Origin: Galaxea fascicularis
Taxonomy: Eukaryota > Cnidaria > Anthozoa > Scleractinia > Euphylliidae
NCBI GenBank assembly: GCA_948470475.1
Contig: OX419338.1
Coordinates: 35,353,595-35,417,594 of the forward strand
DNA: 64,000 nucleotides
Reading direction: 5' to 3'
The translations under genes and the position numbers were made by a program. The notes below the pieces were generated by a model, which was not told the origin of the DNA, did not search any database, and saw only the letters and a program-made list of their open reading frames with translations. Positions within the stretch are counted from its first letter, which is position 1; each line of letters opens with the position of its first letter. Shown here piece after piece: positions 48,003 to 59,462 of the stretch.

Positions 48003-48944
48003 ATGTATATATTATTGAGCAAATAAGTGAAAGATCTTGAAACGGCACATGACTATCAAATTTTTAAATATCAATGACAAAATAAACTTTTCTCCTGCAT
48101 CTAACAGTAATACGCCAACCAAGGGAATGAAGGCATGCGCAGGCGCAGGCGCACAGCTTTGTCACTCGTGTTAGTCTCCTTACCGCTCACTGCTATAACG
48201 CGAGAAATACCGACAACTAATACGCCGCCAATACTTTATCTTTTCATTCTTGGAAGGAAAAAGATAAAGTTTTGGTGGCCCTGACGATAGAATGAACGAG
48301 GCTGGTTTCGCATTTAGTCTTTAACTAAGTTTCTCTAGTTCTTCGACATCGTTGGCTTCCAGAAGCTAGATCTTCTTGCCAAAATGTTCTTCGATTTTTT
48401 TCATGATATTCATAGACCGATGACCGTCGATAAAGTTCACTGCGATACCACTCTTGCCAAACCGGCCTGTCCGGCTAATTCGGCGTAGATAGGTTTCAAA
48501 ATCCGGTTTGCCAGTGGGCTCTACTGGCATGTCATAATTCACAACAACCGTGACCTGCAACAGCAAAAAATGTCACAATTTTAGAAAACGAAATTCAGAA
48601 CTTTCCACATCCAAAAACGAGAATTCCTTAGTTTGCTACGAATTTAACCCTTTAATACCCAATATCAAAATATAAATTCTCCTTTCAAAAGTCTTGACCC
48701 TATACGTTTATTGTAGCAGCAGTTGGGACAAGTTGTTAAAATGTCAAGAAATTCATGCTGCGTGATCATATCCTGAATTCTCATAACCTTTGCAATGATG
48801 AACTTTTGACGTTTACAAGGAAAATTTTTTATACTGATCACTATTGGACCTTAAAGGTTAAGATAACAGACAATACCAGTGTCCAAAAATTATGCGGTTA
48901 CCTGAACTTCAAAAATCATTGAATTAACTAACGTACTTGTGAAT

Positions 48945-49591
48945 GGCCGTATTTATGCTAGAGACGTTAAAGTCGTCAAGACGCATTTCACGTCTGAGAA
49001 GTTAAAGCCGTGTGGTATAAAAACGGGATGCATAAAAGTTGACAAACTAACGGACAAAAACAAGATTTTTCTGAAAAAAGACCAGCTTCTATTATCGGAA
49101 GACACTGGGCACGAACAAACTCGGCACCAAATAAACGTTTACACCCGAATATATGAGGAAGTAAATTAAACGTGGCGAAATATTGCAGCTTCTCAAATTT
49201 ATGTCTTGACGTCGCTTAGAAGGACAGATGCAAATATTTTTGTAACAAAAATCAGTCTAGGAATCAGCATTTCCTGGCGATTGACGAGGAACTAGATGTA
49301 GTTCGGCACATGGCTTGTTTGTCTTGTCGACCAAGAGAGCAAGGAAGGAGCGAAGTGCAGAACAAAGGACTCAGGGCTAACTACGTCCCAGTTAGGGCGT
49401 CCTGTTTTTATACTAGACGCATTTAACGACTGAGACGTTAAAGTCGTCTGTTAAGTGCGTCTCAACGACGCACTTAAAACAAGACGTAAAAGTCGTCAGA
49501 CGTTAAATGCGTCGGTCTTATTTATCGTTTTTAATACTATACGTTAAATTCGTCTGGAGACGACTTTAACGTCTCTAGCATAAAAACGGCC
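48945..49591. mobile_element. DNA element with GGCCGT termini and AAT TSD, copy B only
   Basis: The ends GGCCGTATTTATGCTAGAGACG and ACGTCTCTAGCATAAAAACGGCC are inverted. AAT flanks both sides (48942-48944, 49592-49594), and copy A has the single site ACTTGTAAATCAAG near 34775. 647 bp, so inserted after the duplication. The interior is dense in GACGTTAAAGTCGTC-like subrepeats (49400-49580). A plus-strand open frame at 48939-49169 starts at the left end and is not a known protein. A 3-bp duplication is seen in several superfamilies (PIF/Harbinger, CACTA). Confidence 0.88.
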
Positions 49592-51422
49592 AATCAAGAT
49601 TTCCAACAAAAACTAATTCTTGCGCAGTGTTCTTAGTGAAGCCGTTACGGCTAACACCAGGCAGGGATGTAGTTAGTGCCGGCTTTGGATGCGATACAGC
49701 CAGATACCAACACCCAAAAACACTCCCTCCCGGAAGAAAACCAGACCGTTTAAAATCAGCTACCAAACATCTGAAACAAAACAAGCAGGTTTATATAGAT
49801 GGCTTGCAGTCTGTTTCTTGATAGTCGAAAGGGTTCGCTGAAAAAAGCCGAAAAATGAATGAATTACCTGTTCGACATCAATGCCTCTGGCGCATACGTT
49901 TGTTGTAATCAACAATCTTTCCTTGCCCTCGCGGAATCTGTTCACAACTGCGATACGCTGTTCCATAGTGATCTCGCCAGACAACAGTGCCGATGAATAT
50001 CCTTTCGCGGTCATCTTCTCCGCTAACCAAGAAACTGCTTTACGAGTCTGGAATAACATAAATACCATTTCAACTGTGTGACTGCTCTGTGTGATATACA
50101 GACGAAAATTCGTGAAAATGGAGAATGGGAAAATAAAGATATAAAGCCCCGGGTGAACAGAAAGTAAGAGACCGTATACAATTCCATCTCGAAATTCAAC
50201 GTTCCCTGAAAACCGTAAATTTAAAGCATCCGTGAATAGTGTTAACCAATCCCTTTGGGGATTTGCCAAAAAAAAAAAAAAGAAAAAGGCCTGTAGAGCG
50301 ACTGGTTTACCCTCGAGTCAGCGTCACGGTACTTACTTGACAGAACACGATGCACTGGCCGACAGACACAACCGCATACATGTCGGAGAGGGCTTCAACC
50401 TTGTCCTCTTGGTCACGGCATACCACATAGTACTGTTTGATATTGTCTGGGATCTCCTCTTCCCGATGCACCCGGATGACAATGGGGTCTGGCACTACTG
50501 TCTCGGCAAACTTCATAACTTCGTCGCCATATGTTGGTGAGAACAAAAGCATCTGGCAATCTTTTGGTAGTTTCCTGGATACGGCAAATAAATTAACCTT
50601 TCAAACAGATTTTCAAGGGTATGCCATCCTTAAACTCAACCACTCATCTCTCACTATCAGACAGGGGTGCCACTCATTGGGATAAGAAAAATCCCCTCAA
50701 TGAGATGCAATTCACGGTCCGTGTGTCAAATTTACGCAAAATTTACGCAAATGACGGTCCGTATCAGTGGGAACGAACTGTAGGGACCGATCATCATAAA
50801 TTACGGTCTGTATCAGTGCGGGTGTATTGGACATGGATGAAAATTCCCTAATTTTTCACCGACTACAAACCATTTTTTACTGACAATTCAAAACAAGACC
50901 CTGGCAATAGAGCTTTACTACCGAGGAATCTCCTTCCCAAACCTGATGGTTAGCCAAAAGTAAAATTCGCTGACTTTTCAGTAACTTTTAGGCAGAATTT
51001 CGAATTTTTCCACTTGATGAACAATTCTCTAACTTTTCCCTGACCTTGAAAAAAATCTGTTTTTCCCTGATTTTTTCCCTGACCGTGGCAACCCTAACCC
51101 CATTTACCCGCATAAAAAAAGTCGCAACGGCACCCTAAATTTTTGGCACCGTATTGGCGTCTTTTTGGCACGGCACCCCAAATTATCTACGTGTAAACGT
51201 ATCGGTGCCCAAAATTTTAGGAGTGCGGAAGTGGTACCTGTGAAAATTATGGCTATGCGGCGACGTGGCTACGGAGCTACACGGCTACGGAGTTTCGGCT
51301 TATGGATCAAAGAACGAGGTATATTCATGTGTAGCGCACTTGTTTCGTCTCATAGCCTTGTAGTCGTTTCACCATGTCGCCAGGCCACTAACTGCGTAAA
51401 GAATATCTCACAAATTAATGAG

Positions 51423-51862
51423 TCCAGGTAAGCTGAAAGCCACTCATTGGGCACTAAGGCCGCGTGGTAGGGGGCATTACCCCTTAAATCTACCAACTAA
51501 AGTTTGAGCCTGAGCATTAGCAGCCATGGACAGCTTTCAGCTTACCTGGACACAATTTGTGAGGTATTCTTGTCACTCCAAGCCACATTCCACAAGCCTT
51601 ACACTTTCATTGCTTGTTTTATTCATGTGGGTTCTTGAGCCTGGGTATTAGATATGCCATGCTGACGAGGCCTAATAAGGTCGAAACAGCTGTCCATGGC
51701 TGCTAATGCTCAGGCTCAAACTTTATTTGGTAGATTTAAGGGGTAATGCCCGCTACCTCGTGGCCATAGTGCCCAATGAGTGGCTTTCAGCTTACTTAGA
51801 CAAATTAATTTGTGAGGTATTCTTGTAACTCCAAGCCACATCCCACAAGCCTTACACTTTCA
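51423..51862 (+). mobile_element. Retrozyme-like repeat unit with inverted partial copy
   Basis: A ~75-bp block (TTTCAGCTTAC...CCTTACACTTTCA) occurs as direct repeats at 51535-51609 and 51787-51862, offset about 253 bp, with a hammerhead ribozyme between. An inverted partial copy occupies 51423-51535, mirroring 51688-51800. Tandem ~250-bp units carrying hammerheads are the design of small retrozymes known from animals. No protein is encoded. Confidence 0.65.
51656..51700 (+). ncRNA. Hammerhead ribozyme, complete core
   Basis: Stem I GCCATG (51656-51661) pairs perfectly with CATGGC (51695-51700). Core CTGACGA spans 51662-51668. Stem II is GGCC/GGTC around TAATAA. GAAA is at 51683-51686. A two-pair stem III (A86-T93, C87-G92) closes loop AGCT. 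The cleavage base is C51694 in a GTC triplet. All invariant positions of the hammerhead core are present. The very short stem III matches the minimal form found in Penelope elements and retrozymes, which usually act as dimers. Confidence 0.85.
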
Positions 51863-53155
51863 CTAAGCTGCGTAGCTCCGTAGCCACAGATTTTAGATGT
51901 GTTTTGGAGTGGCAGGGTATGCTGCAGTTAAGCCAATCATCGTTATCTCTCCCTCAGTCTCGCTCAAAATGAATTGAAACGTATCTCCGGAAACTCGAAA
52001 ATCTCATACCATTGCCTTTCATCAAAGGGCGTGTCTGTCATGTTAACCCAGGCCTGATTACTGAGTCTCATCCATAGGCTTCTTTCTCGGAAGTTCTGAA
52101 TAACTACCAGCGCAATTGCTGCGAATAGCCATTTTTTTCTTCTGTGTTTTCCTTCTTATTTCGCTAGTCGTTTCCATGTGGCGATGTATTTCGCCCTTCA
52201 ATAATCGTTGGCGATGTACAGTGTGTTTTGAACTTAACGTCTGGCGGTAAAGAATCACAGTTTTGATTTTTTCCGCCATTCCCAATAAAATCAAGATGGA
52301 TTATTAGGGGTGCCAATAAAAAATTGGAACTGGTCCCAGTACGAGGAACACTTTATCATTTTGGTCGTGTAAATGGGGAGTGCCGTGCCGTAAAGTCGCC
52401 AGGACGGTGCCAAAAATTTAGGGTGTCCTGCCGACTTTTTTGTGCGTGTAAATGGGGTTCCTGACTTGGTATAACATGACCGTGATTTTCTCTTTTACTG
52501 AAGATGTATCAAACTTTGCAATAGCAGTGCAATGCTGTCACGCCTGTTACAAATCCCCCAAACTGATGCGGCCTAAAGCTGGACAAAGCTACTCAAGAAT
52601 TTCAGAAAAATTAGCTTTTCTTCGGCTTGTTCTTAGCTGATTCGCGGAAGAAAACAAACTTTACACAAACAAAGTTTGAAAGTTTCTTCTTCTCAAGTAG
52701 AGGGGTACAGAACTTGAAATATTTACTAGAAAGGTGGATAAAAGCTACACATTTTCTTTTGTTTAAGCTGCAGTTGGATCCCAACCAAGACATCATCAAA
52801 AACTATATGCCAACATTGTTCCATAGCCCTACTGTGTGAACACCACCACTCACTTGTGTATTCTGATGGACTGATCTTGCTTTCCCTGTAAAGCTATCAT
52901 GACATCTGCTTCATCCAGCACACACATCTCGATCCTCTTTGGGTCCACAGCCTTGAATCGCAGAATCCAGTCCAGCAGAGTTCCAGGTATTGCAAATAAA
53001 ATGTGGTCTGTAACTTTTTGGCCTCGAGTAACTTTTGAACAACAATATCAAAATCAATTTTTTTGCATGGCACTGGCTGTGACAATGTTTATGCAGCAAA
53101 AATATCAAGACAATTAGTTTCTCAGGATCTTAACAACAATAAAATTATTGAGACA

Positions 53156-54143
53156 TACCGTCGAACCTGTATTAAGCAGTCACCTTTGGGGAGTGGTCAA
53201 CTGACGGCTTAACACCAGTTTGACCAATAAAAGAAAAGAAAATATTGGTAAGGCAAAGCATCCACCATCTCACAAATTGACTTCAAAGAAAAGATAGAAA
53301 TTAAAGACCATTGAGCGCCATGCACAATATATCTAGTTCACTAGTATCACTGTATGGTACATTTTGACAAAGCGACCATTTAGTAGAGGTGAAAACAATA
53401 AAAAAGCCTTTGGGACCCCAGAAAAGGTGACTGCAACTGCTTAATAGAGGTGACCGCTTAATAAGGACAGTTTTACCAAATTATGGGAAACGATTTCTGG
53501 GACTTTGATAAATGACTGCTTAACCCCTTTAAAGCCCAAGAGTGATCAGCATCCAATTTCTCCTTGTAATATCAATGCTTTGTAAAACAGAGTGGTCATG
53601 AGAATTAAGGACAGGATGACACAGTTTGCTTGACATTTTAACAATTTCTCCCTACTACTCCAGAGTTCCAGATAAGCAGCGGGTCTCGGGTCAAAAACCC
53701 GAGAAATCTGGCTCCCTGACCCGACACACAGAGTTGTTAAGTAAGAAAATTAGGGAAGACCCGTGTCTTATGACCCCTTAAAAATTTTCCGTGACTCCCT
53801 AACTCTGAAAGTTAACTGGAACAATGCTACTCTTAACCCTTTAAACGCTAAGATCAAAATTTAAATTCTCATTTCTTGCCGCTATAAATTTCCTTTAGAA
53901 ACAGTAGGGAGGAATTCTTAAAATATCATTAAGGAAATTCATTTTGTGTGATACTGTCCTTAATTCTCATAACCACTCTGTTTTATAAAGCATTGATATT
54001 ACAAGGAGAATTTTGATGATGATCACTCTTAGGGTTTACAGGTTTACAGGAATTGTGTTGGGGCAACAAATGAGAATTTAAATTTTGATCCTCGGGTTTA
54101 GCAGGTGAATGAAAGGTGACCACTTAATACAGGTTTGACTGTA
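53156..54143. mobile_element. TACAGTCAAAC-type DNA element, longer copy
   Basis: TACCGTCGAACCTGTATTAA at the left and TTAATACAGGTTTGACTGTA at the right are inverted ends. GGTGACCGCTTAATA-type subrepeats lie inside. Homologue of 38523-38846 in copy A. A second MITE (53522-54045) is nested in it. Confidence 0.7.
53522..54045. mobile_element. AACCCTTTAAA-type MITE nested in the previous element
   Basis: Left AGAGTGATCAGCATC and CTCCTTGTAATATCAATGCT, with AACAGAGTGGTCATGAGAAT, recur in reverse complement at 53935-54045. 524 bp, no coding capacity. It is itself interrupted near 53650-53830 by sequence not shared between the arms. Confidence 0.7.
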
Positions 54144-54611
54144 GTCATAAAAGGCAATATGCATACCACAGCTATCCCTGAAGGTGAGTGATAGTAAAAG
54201 TGGGGGAAAAAACATCTTTTCATACTAAAAGTAAGCAAATCTGTTGCTATGGAGGAAATACCTATATCCCTTCTAACAGGTTTTTTCTTACTTCTTTTGA
54301 ATTTCAACCTCCTGTCCCACTCAATCTCATGTCAACCCCCCCCTCACCCCTCCCCACCATCATTTAAAACAGTTCCCACAATGCATCCACAACAATAATT
54401 TCAATTATTGAAAATGAACTCCAAGGAATGGAATTCCAAAGTTTTCAACCTTTTTCTCCTTGAACTGCATAGCCAATCTTAATATCTGGACAGAATTTTC
54501 CCATTTTTTCAGCCACTTGTCCTGTCTGTAGTGCCGACTCATATGTGGGTGAGAGACAGATTGCCTTGAAAGAAACACAAAAATCATTTTAATCCAAAGG
54601 GTAAGTAATTT

Positions 54612-55033
54612 TATTGTTATATACCTAGACTTTCACTCAACAAAATGAGCACTGTGATTGGTTGATTCTTGGTCATGTGCCGCTGATCAAATTCAAATGT
54701 ATCCCAACTGGGATACAAGTGTGCAGTTGCTGCCTGCGTGCCAAATACAACAACACGTGATCAGTGCATGACTAAAGTAAAAATGGCGTGATCTTCAGTA
54801 TGTGCTCACATGCTTATTCATTCAGCAGTATTGACGATTGTGAATAAAGAAGTTGTGCTGTCTTTGTTTGTTTCTGTTTGCAATACGATTGTTTTGGGAA
54901 AGTCTAAATATATAACAAAGCACTTAATGTATGTTTCCTCGGACCGTCAGGACTCTTGGAAAAACAAAACTAACTGTTTCCCTCGGGACCATACATTAAG
55001 TGTATACTAACTCACAAAGATTATACATGTTTA
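54612..55033. mobile_element. Copy-B-specific insertion in intron 5
   Basis: Copy A passes from AAGGGTAATTAAG to CATGTTGCGGTTC near 39990, while copy B has about 420 extra bases. The right part has a hairpin, CACTTAATGTATG (54921) against CATACATTAAGTG (ending 55004). No coding family. Confidence 0.55.
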
Positions 55034-55168
55034 TGCGCATGTTGTGGTTCAATTTTATCATTTACTTAAATTCTCTTTTCTTTTGTTTTGGAGCATGGTA
55101 ATGTATAATAATGAATTCCAAACACAGGAAAATAAAATTTAAACCAAGGTTAAAATTGAAACACAACC

Positions 55169-55340
55169 AAGGCTGTGCTCTTTAAGAAAAGTAGTTTGGT
55201 GCATGCCCAAAATCTCTAACCCTTGAAATCCACGGCACCCAGCATATAAGTTTGATACAAAATCTAACATTTCCTGGTCACCTAGAGGCACAAGTAAGCG
55301 GCCAGGGGCGACCAGGCACCACTAGAGCACAGCCCTGACA
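55169..55340. mobile_element. Small MITE with GGCTGTGCTCT termini, copy B only
   Basis: GGCTGTGCTCT near 55171 and AGAGCACAGCC near 55325 are exact reverse complements. The block is missing at the homologous position near 40115. Confidence 0.65.
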
Positions 55341-55823
55341 ACATTCACATCACTGTATTTCAAAATTTAAACCAAGGATAAAATTGACCCAAGCCATTTG
55401 CATCACACAACAAGACTTACTTGTGTACAGTTTTTAGTTGCATCCACTCTGCTGAGCATTGACAGTACAATCACTGCTGTTTTCCCTGTTCCATAGGGTG
55501 ACTGAACTATCATATTGTTTGGTCTGAAGTTTGAAAACGCAGAGTAACTACATTACATGTGTGTACAGTACATCGTTACTAAAGGGTGGTCCCCTCTGGA
55601 AATACATTGAAGTCATAACAGTGACCTTGAAATTTTCTCCAAAATGACAACGCTATTAAAAGTAAAATTAATTTTGTTTTTATGGGACAATGAAGCGATA
55701 ATGATCTGTAGAGTGTTATAATGTAAAAGTGATGCTAAATCCAAGAAAAGCCAAAAAATAACCTAAAATACAATACCAATTGCCTTTAATGATGATGTTT
55801 AGACTGTTAAACTTACGGAGATC

Positions 55824-55884
55824 CAACCTTGTTCCCAGGGTCTCTCTTTTTCGGGACAGGAAGAACACCCTGGGAATGAGGTTG
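55824..55884. mobile_element. Hairpin MITE, 9-bp-TSD family (third copy), next to duplication breakpoint
   Basis: CAACCTTGTTCCCAGGGT and its complement ending GAATGAGGTTG. The flanking 9-mers ACGGAGATC and ATGGAGGTC agree at 7 of 9. The central core is degraded relative to 20635-20720. It separates the truncated helicase copy from the satellite. Confidence 0.75.
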
Positions 55885-55976
55885 ATGGAGGTCACTCAAG
55901 GGTAACTACTTGGTGTAGGCACCCATATAGTGGTCCGGGCCATATACTGGTCCGGGCGGTTACTTACACATCCATA

Positions 55977-58900
55977 CCCATACTTAGCCCTACTTAGCCG
56001 TACTTACACATCCTTACACATCCTTACACATCCTTACACATCCTTAGCGGTACTTAGACATCCTTAGCTGTACTTAGCCATCCTTAGCCGTACTTAGCCA
56101 TCCTTAGCCGTACTTACACATCCTTAGCCGTACTTAGACATCCTTAGCGGTACTTAGCCATCCTTAGCCGTACTTAGCCATCCTTACACATCCTTAGCGG
56201 TACTTAGCCATCCTTAGCCGTACTTAGACATCCTTAGCCGTACTTACACATCCTTACACATCCTTAGCGGTACTTAGCCATCCTTAGCCGTACTTACACA
56301 TCCTTAGCGGTACTTAGCCATCCTTAGCCGTACTTACACATCCTTAGCCGTACTTACACATCCTTACACATCCTTAGCGGTACTTAGCCATCCTTAGCCG
56401 TACTTACACATCCTTACACATCCTTAGCGGTACTTAGCCATCATTAGCCGAACTTAGCCATCCTTAGCCGTACTTAGACATCCTTAGCTGTACTTAGACA
56501 TCCTTACACATCCTTAGCGGTACTTAGCCATCATTAGCCGAACTTAGCCATCCTTAGCCGTACTTAGACATCCTTAGCTGTACTTAGACATCCTTACACA
56601 TCCTTAGCGGTACTTAGCCATCCTTAGCCGTACTTAGACATCCTTAGCCGTACTTACACATCCTTACACATCCTTAGCGGTACTTAGCCATCCTTAGCCG
56701 TACTTACACATCCTTACACATCCTTAGCGGTACTTAGCCATCCTTAGCCGTACTTAGCCATCCTTAGCCGTACTTAGCCATCCTTAGCCGTACTTAGACA
56801 TTCTTAGCCGTACTTACACATCCTTAGCGGTACTTAGCCATCCTTAGCCGTACTTAGACATCCTTAGCCGTACTTACACATCCTTACACATCCTTAGCGG
56901 TACTTAGCCATCCTTAGCCGTACTTACACATCCTTACACATCCTTAGCGGTACTTAGCCATCCTTAGCCGTACTTACACATCCTTAGCCGTACTTACACA
57001 TCCTTACACATCCTTAGCGGTACTTAGCCATCCTTAGCCGTACTTACACATCCTTAGCCGTACTTACACATCCTTACACATCCTTAGCGGTACTTAGCCA
57101 TCCTTAGCCGTACTTAGCCATCCTTAGCGGTACTTAGCCATCCTTAGCCGTACTTAGACATCCTTAGCCGTACTTAGACATCCTTACACATCCTTAGCGG
57201 TACTTAGCCATCCTTAGCCGTACTTAGACATTCTTAGCCGTACTTACACATCCTTACACATCCTTAGCGGTACTTAGCCATCCTTAGCCGTACTTAGCCA
57301 TCCTTAGCCGTACTTACACATCCTTAGCCGTACTTACACATCCTTACACATCCTTAGCGGTACTTAGCCATCCTTGGCCGTACTTAGCCATCCTTAGCCG
57401 TACTTACACATCCTTACACATCCTTAGCGATACTTAGCCATCCTTAGCCGTACTTAGACATCCTTAGCCGTACTTACACATCCTTACACATCCTTAGCGG
57501 TACTTAGCCATCCTTAGCGGTACTTAGCCATCCTTAGCCGTACTTAGACATCCTTAGCCGTACTTACACATCCTTACACATCCTTAGCGGTACTTAGCCA
57601 TCCTTGGCCGTACTTAGCCATCCTTAGCCGTACTTACACATCCTTACACATCCTTAGCGGTACTTAGCCATCCTTAGCCGTACTTAGCCATCCTTAGCCG
57701 TACTTAGCCATCCTTAGCCGTACTTACACATCCTTACACATCCTTACACATCCTTAGCGGTACTTAGCCATCCTTAGCCGTACTTAGCCATCCTTAGCCG
57801 TACTTACACATCCTTAGCCGTACTTACACATCCTTAGCCGTACTTACACATCCTTACACATCCTTAGCGGTACTTAGCCATCCTTGGCCGTACTTACACA
57901 TCCTTACACATCCTTAGCGATACTTAGCCATCCTTAGCCGTACTTAGACATCCTTAGCCGTACTTACACATCCTTACACATCCTTAGCGGTACTTAGGCA
58001 TCCTTGGCCATACTTAGCCATCCTTAGCCGTATTTACACATCCTTAGCCGTACTTACACATCCTTACACATCCTTAGCGGTACTTAGCCATCCTTAGCCG
58101 TACTTACACATCCTTACACATCCTTAGCGGTACTTAGCCATCCTTAGCCGTACTTAGCCATCCTTAGCCGTACTTACACATCCTTACACATCCTTACACA
58201 TCCTTAGCGGTACTTAGCCATCCTTAGCCGTACTTAGCCATCCTTAGCCGTACTTAGACATCCTTAGCCGTACTTACACATCCTTACACATCCTTAGCGG
58301 TACTTAGCCATCCTTAGCCGTACTTACACATCCTTAGCCGTACTTACACATCCTTACACATCCTTAGCGGTACTTAGCCATCCTTAGCCGTACTTACACA
58401 TCCTTAGCAGTACTTAGCCATCCTTAGCCGTACTTAGACATCCTTAGCCGTACTTACACATCCTTACACATCCTTAGCGGTACTTAGCCATCCTTAGCCG
58501 TACTTAGCCATCCTTAGCCGTACTTAGACATCCTTAGCCGTACTTACACATCCTTACACATCCTTAGCGGTACTTAGCCATCCTTAGCCGTACTTAGCCA
58601 TCCTTAGCCGTACTTACACATCCTTACACATCCTTAGCGGTACTTAGCCATCTTTAGCCGTACTTAGACATCCCTAGCCGTACGTAGCCATCCTTAGCTG
58701 TACATAGACATCCTTAGCTGTACTTAGACATCTTTAGCTGTACTTAAGCGTCCTTAGCCGTACTTAGCCATCCTTAGCCGTACTTAGACATCCTTACCTG
58801 TACTTAGACATCCTTACCTGTACTTAGACATCCTTAGCCGTACTTACACATCCTTAGCTGTACTTAGCCATCCTTAGCTGTACTTAGACATCCTTACCTG

Positions 58901-59462
58901 TACTTAGACATCCTTAGCCGTACTTAGACATCCTTAGCTGTACTTAGACATCCTTAGCCGTACTTACACATCCTTAGCGGTACTTAGCCATCCTTAGCCG
59001 TACTTACACATCCTTAGCCGTACGTACACATCCTTACACATCCTTAGCGGTACTTAGCCATCCTTAGCCGTACTTAGACATTCTTAGCCGTACTTAGCCA
59101 TCCTTAGCCGTACTTAGACATCCTTAGCCGTACTTAGACATCCTTAGCTGTACTTAGACATCCTTACACATCCTTAGCGGTACTTAGCCATCCTTAGCCG
59201 TACTTAGACATCCTTAGGCGTACTTACACATCCTTACACATCCTTAGCGGTACTTAGCCATCCTTAGCCGTACTTAGACATCCTTAGCCGTACTTAGACA
59301 TCCTTGGCTGTACATAGACATCCTTAGCTGTACTTAGACATCCTTAGCTGTACTTAAGCATCCTTAGCCGTACTTACTGAGCCATCCTTAGCCGTACTTA
59401 GATATCCTTTGCTGTACTTAAGCATCCTTAGCCGTACTTAGCCATCCTTAGCCGTACTTAGA
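55977..59462 (+). repeat. Satellite array of 10/20-bp units (TACTTAGCCATCCTTAGCCG), orientation 1
   Basis: About 3.5 kb of alternating decamers of the types TACTTA(G/C)(C/A)CA and TCCTTAGC(C/G)G, with TCCTTACACA inserted as a recurring punctuation. From 55981 to about 59380 the decamer register is essentially unbroken, so variation is by substitution, not indel. From about 58660 the units become more heterogeneous. All frames contain TAG or are meaningless repeats, so it is not coding. Confidence 0.97.

Larger units (their letters stand above)
51098..52457. mobile_element. 1.36-kb composite DNA element with CCCCATTTAC termini, copy B only
   Basis: The left terminus CCCCATTTACCCGCATAAAA is mirrored at the right (GTGTAAATGGGG), and ACCCTAAATTTTTGGCACCG is matched inside both arms. 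Copy A has an uninterrupted sequence at about 37752. Within it is a second inverted pair (GTGGCTACGGAGCTAC near 51263 and GTAGCTCCGTAGCCAC near 51870), and inside that the hammerhead-bearing unit at 51423-51862. No transposase frame found. Target-site duplication not resolved. Confidence 0.8.
48321..55523 (-). pseudogene. DDX19: Partial, decayed DDX19/DBP5 copy (exons 5-10 only)
   Basis: Exon equivalents on the minus strand: 55421-55523, 54450-54564, 52854-53031, 50337-50574, 49868-50047, 48321-48554. Every length equals its counterpart in the intact gene and no frameshift is present, but exons 1-4 and the start codon are absent. Damage is concentrated in helicase motifs. QSQSGTGKT has become QSPYGTGKT, PTYEL is PTYES, TPG is IPG, SAT is SPT and HRIGRTGR is RRISRTGR. 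DEAD and ARGID survive. A TAG (48366-48368) replaces the serine codon 15 residues before the normal end. Splice dinucleotides are retained, so it could still be transcribed from another promoter, but it cannot encode a competent helicase. The missing 5' end lies next to a MITE and the satellite array. Confidence 0.92.
48053..55760. repeat. Segmental duplication, copy B
   Basis: Counterpart of 33609-40470, about 14.4 kb away and in the same orientation. It carries its own insertions at 48945-49591, 51098-52457, about 54612-55033 and 55169-55340. Confidence 0.9.

Noticed and set aside
55801..55823. Remnant of exon 4 donor (ACTTACGGA) at the edge of the decayed helicase copy
   Set aside because: Nine matching bases only, and the sequence on the other side of the adjacent MITE does not continue exon 4.
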